From the NCBI GenBank assembly GCA_900770805.1, contig CAAGLP010000019.1, positions 1-8,257 of the forward strand: 8,257 bases of DNA, written 5' to 3'. The stretch comes from an uncultured Paraprevotella sp. (GTDB lineage Bacteria > Bacteroidota > Bacteroidia > Bacteroidales > Bacteroidaceae). Numbering within the stretch: the first letter of the stretch is position 1; every line of letters starts with the position of its first letter. Of the stretch, positions 6,560 to 8,257 are shown piece by piece. A program made the translations under genes and the position numbers. The notes under the pieces are model-generated. The model ran no database searches, was not told where the DNA came from, and saw only the letters and a program-made list of their open reading frames with translations.

Positions 6560-8257
6560 TTTACCCCGAAAATTACGAAAGCAAAATAGGGTTCAATGAC
6601 ATTAAGGCTCTGCTTTCAGGCTTCTGCCAAAGCGATTTGGGCAGAGAGCGTGTTGGCGAACTGCACATGCTGACCGAGGTTGGCGCCATACGCCAGAAAC
6701 TGCAGGAAAGTCAGGAACTCAAAACAATACTGGAGGAGACCGTAGAACTGCCGGAAATGTCGTTCTACGATCTCCGTCCATCCATACAGCGCATACGTCT
6801 GGAAGGCGCACATATTGAAGAAGACGATTTAGGAAGGCTGAAGAAATCTCTGGACACGCTTCACTCGTGGCTAAAGATTATCAGAGTTACCACAGACAAT
6901 GCAGAGGAATACTCATACCCCGCACTGAACCAGTTGTCAATGGGGGTATTTACCTTTATTGCCGTAGCCGGAGCAATAGACAAAACTCTAGATAAATACG
7001 GAAAGATAAAGGACGAGGCTAGTCCAGAACTAGCACGTATACGACACGAGTTGAGAGCATCGGAAGGCAGTGTGAACCGCACTCTGCACAGCATACTAAG
7101 AACGGTAAAGGACGAGGGGTTAGTGGCACAGGATGTAACACCAACCTTCCGCGAGGGACGTTTGGTAATACCTGTAAGCCCCACGTTGAAAAGACGTCTA
7201 CGAGGCATTGTGCACGACGAGAGTGCAACAGGTAAGACCGTATTCATAGAGCCTCAGGAGGTGGTGGAAGCCAACAACCGCATACGTGAACTGGAAGCAG
7301 AGGAGAAGCGAGAGATAATACAGATTCTCAAGCACATTACCATGCTCATACGCCCTAACACCAAGGAATTGCTGAGAGCATTCTCCTTCCTGGCCGACCT
7401 GGAGTTTGTTAGGGCACGCGTAAGCTTTGCCAAGCACATAGGAGGTATCTGTCCCTGCGTTGCCCCCTACCCAATCATTGACTGGACATTGGCACAGCAC
7501 CCCCTGCTGAAACTCTCTCTGGAAAAGCAGGGCAAGAAGGTGGTACCACTTGAAATTAAGTTGGACAGAAAGCAGCACATACTCATAATCTCCGGCCCCA
7601 ACGCTGGCGGAAAGAGCGTCTGTCTGAAAACAGTAGGTTTGATACAGTACATGCTTCAGTGTGGATTACCTGTTCCCGTGGGTGAAAGCAGCAAGATGGG
7701 TATATTCAACAAACTGGCCATTGATATTGGCGATGAACAAAGCATAGAAGACGACCTGTCTACCTACTCCAGCCACCTGCTCAACATGAAGAACATGATG
7801 AAGATGGCCGACTCCACCACCCTACTTCTCATTGACGAGTTCGGTGGAGGAACAGAGCCTACAATAGGTGGCGCCATGGCAGAAGCCATATTGTTACGTT
7901 TTACACAGAAGTCAGCCTTTGGCGTAATAACAACACACTACCAGAACTTGAAGCACTTTGCCGATGCGCACAATGGTGTGGTAAATGGTGCCATGCTCTA
8001 TGACAGGCATCAGATGCAGGCTCTGTTCCAGTTGCAGATAGGTAATCCAGGTAGTTCATTTGCCATAGAGATAGCACGAAAGATAGGAATCCCCGAGGAG
8101 GTTATCACTGATGCCACCAACCTTGTAGGCAAGGACTATGTAAATGCCGACAAATATCTTCTGGACATCGTACGCGACAAACGATATTGGGAAGGCAAGC
8201 GCCAGACCATACACTCCCAGGAGAAACAGATGGAACAGACCATACAGAGGTATGAAC
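6556..8257 (+). CDS. mutS2: MutS2 family protein, 3' end beyond window (partial)
   Basis: The first 567 residues of MutS2 are present; the frame is still open at the window edge. MutS2 proteins are DNA-binding ATPases, usually with a C-terminal Smr nuclease domain. They have been tied to suppression of homologous recombination and, in Bacillus, to rescue of collided ribosomes; they are not the mismatch-recognising MutS. Visible parts are the N-terminal core and lever helices (about 1-290) and the ATPase domain with Walker A SGPNAGGKS (346-354), the IGDEQSIEDDLSTYSSHL block (391-408), Walker B LLLIDEFGGGTEP (423-435) and the TTHYQNLKH switch (459-467). A charged helical segment begins near residue 530. 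Whether the Smr domain is present cannot be seen. The start ATG overlaps the peptidase stop as ATGA, indicating translational coupling and one transcript. About 200-260 residues would normally remain downstream. Confidence 0.95.
   Translation, partial: MIYPENYESKIGFNDIKALLSGFCQSDLGRERVGELHMLTEVGAIRQKLQESQELKTILEETVELPEMSFYDLRPSIQRIRLEGAHIEEDDLGRLKKSLDTLHSWLKIIRVTTDNAEEYSYPALNQLSMGVFTFIAVAGAIDKTLDKYGKIKDEASPELARIRHELRASEGSVNRTLHSILRTVKDEGLVAQDVTPTFREGRLVIPVSPTLKRRLRGIVHDESATGKTVFIEPQEVVEANNRIRELEAEEKREIIQILKHITMLIRPNTKELLRAFSFLADLEFVRARVSFAKHIGGICPCVAPYPIIDWTLAQHPLLKLSLEKQGKKVVPLEIKLDRKQHILIISGPNAGGKSVCLKTVGLIQYMLQCGLPVPVGESSKMGIFNKLAIDIGDEQSIEDDLSTYSSHLLNMKNMMKMADSTTLLLIDEFGGGTEPTIGGAMAEAILLRFTQKSAFGVITTHYQNLKHFADAHNGVVNGAMLYDRHQMQALFQLQIGNPGSSFAIEIARKIGIPEEVITDATNLVGKDYVNADKYLLDIVRDKRYWEGKRQTIHSQEKQMEQTIQRYE

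Noticed and set aside
1..8257. Defence island, CRISPR array, insertion sequence, prophage or tRNA-linked integration
   Set aside because: No spaced direct repeats, transposase, integrase, phage protein or tRNA could be read on either strand; the genes are housekeeping-type.

Overview
This window looks like an ordinary stretch of chromosome from a Bacteroidales bacterium, most likely of the Prevotella/Bacteroides type. Four things point there. The two divergent promoters carry TAnnTTTG boxes, the Bacteroidetes -7 element. None of the four genes has a clear Shine-Dalgarno sequence; the leaders are A/T-rich. One gene is a DUF4301 protein, a family I know mainly from Bacteroidetes. The MutS2 and RSH proteins also read as Bacteroidetes versions. 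Species-level placement is not possible by eye.

Layout: bases 1-358 hold no convincing gene, only degenerate TCTTYGCGT repeats and a weak minus-strand ORF. Bases 359-479 hold the 3' region of the DUF4301 gene: a fold-back element (385-474) and then a strong intrinsic terminator (359-382, minus strand). The DUF4301 gene runs on the minus strand from 1997 to 480. A 106-bp divergent promoter region (1998-2103) separates it from a plus-strand cluster that is probably one operon. The cluster comprises a long RelA/SpoT homologue with a cut-down, degenerate hydrolase domain (2104-4020), an exported S9 (DPP IV-like) serine peptidase (4043-6559), and MutS2 (6556 to the window end, truncated by the window). 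Gaps within the cluster are 22 nt and then a 4-nt ATGA overlap.

The genes join alarmone synthesis, extracytoplasmic peptide breakdown and a MutS-family DNA/ribosome-associated ATPase. Close spacing supports co-transcription, but the sequence does not prove a shared pathway. I see no mobile element, CRISPR array, tRNA, rRNA or defence system. The points most worth a second look are the structured 3' region after the DUF4301 gene, with a possible 19-codon ORF inside it; the RSH protein, which lacks a working hydrolase but keeps a basic RxRD motif in its synthetase domain; and the resemblance of DUF4301 to UDP-sugar pyrophosphorylases. I found nothing that I can defend as a new multi-gene system.
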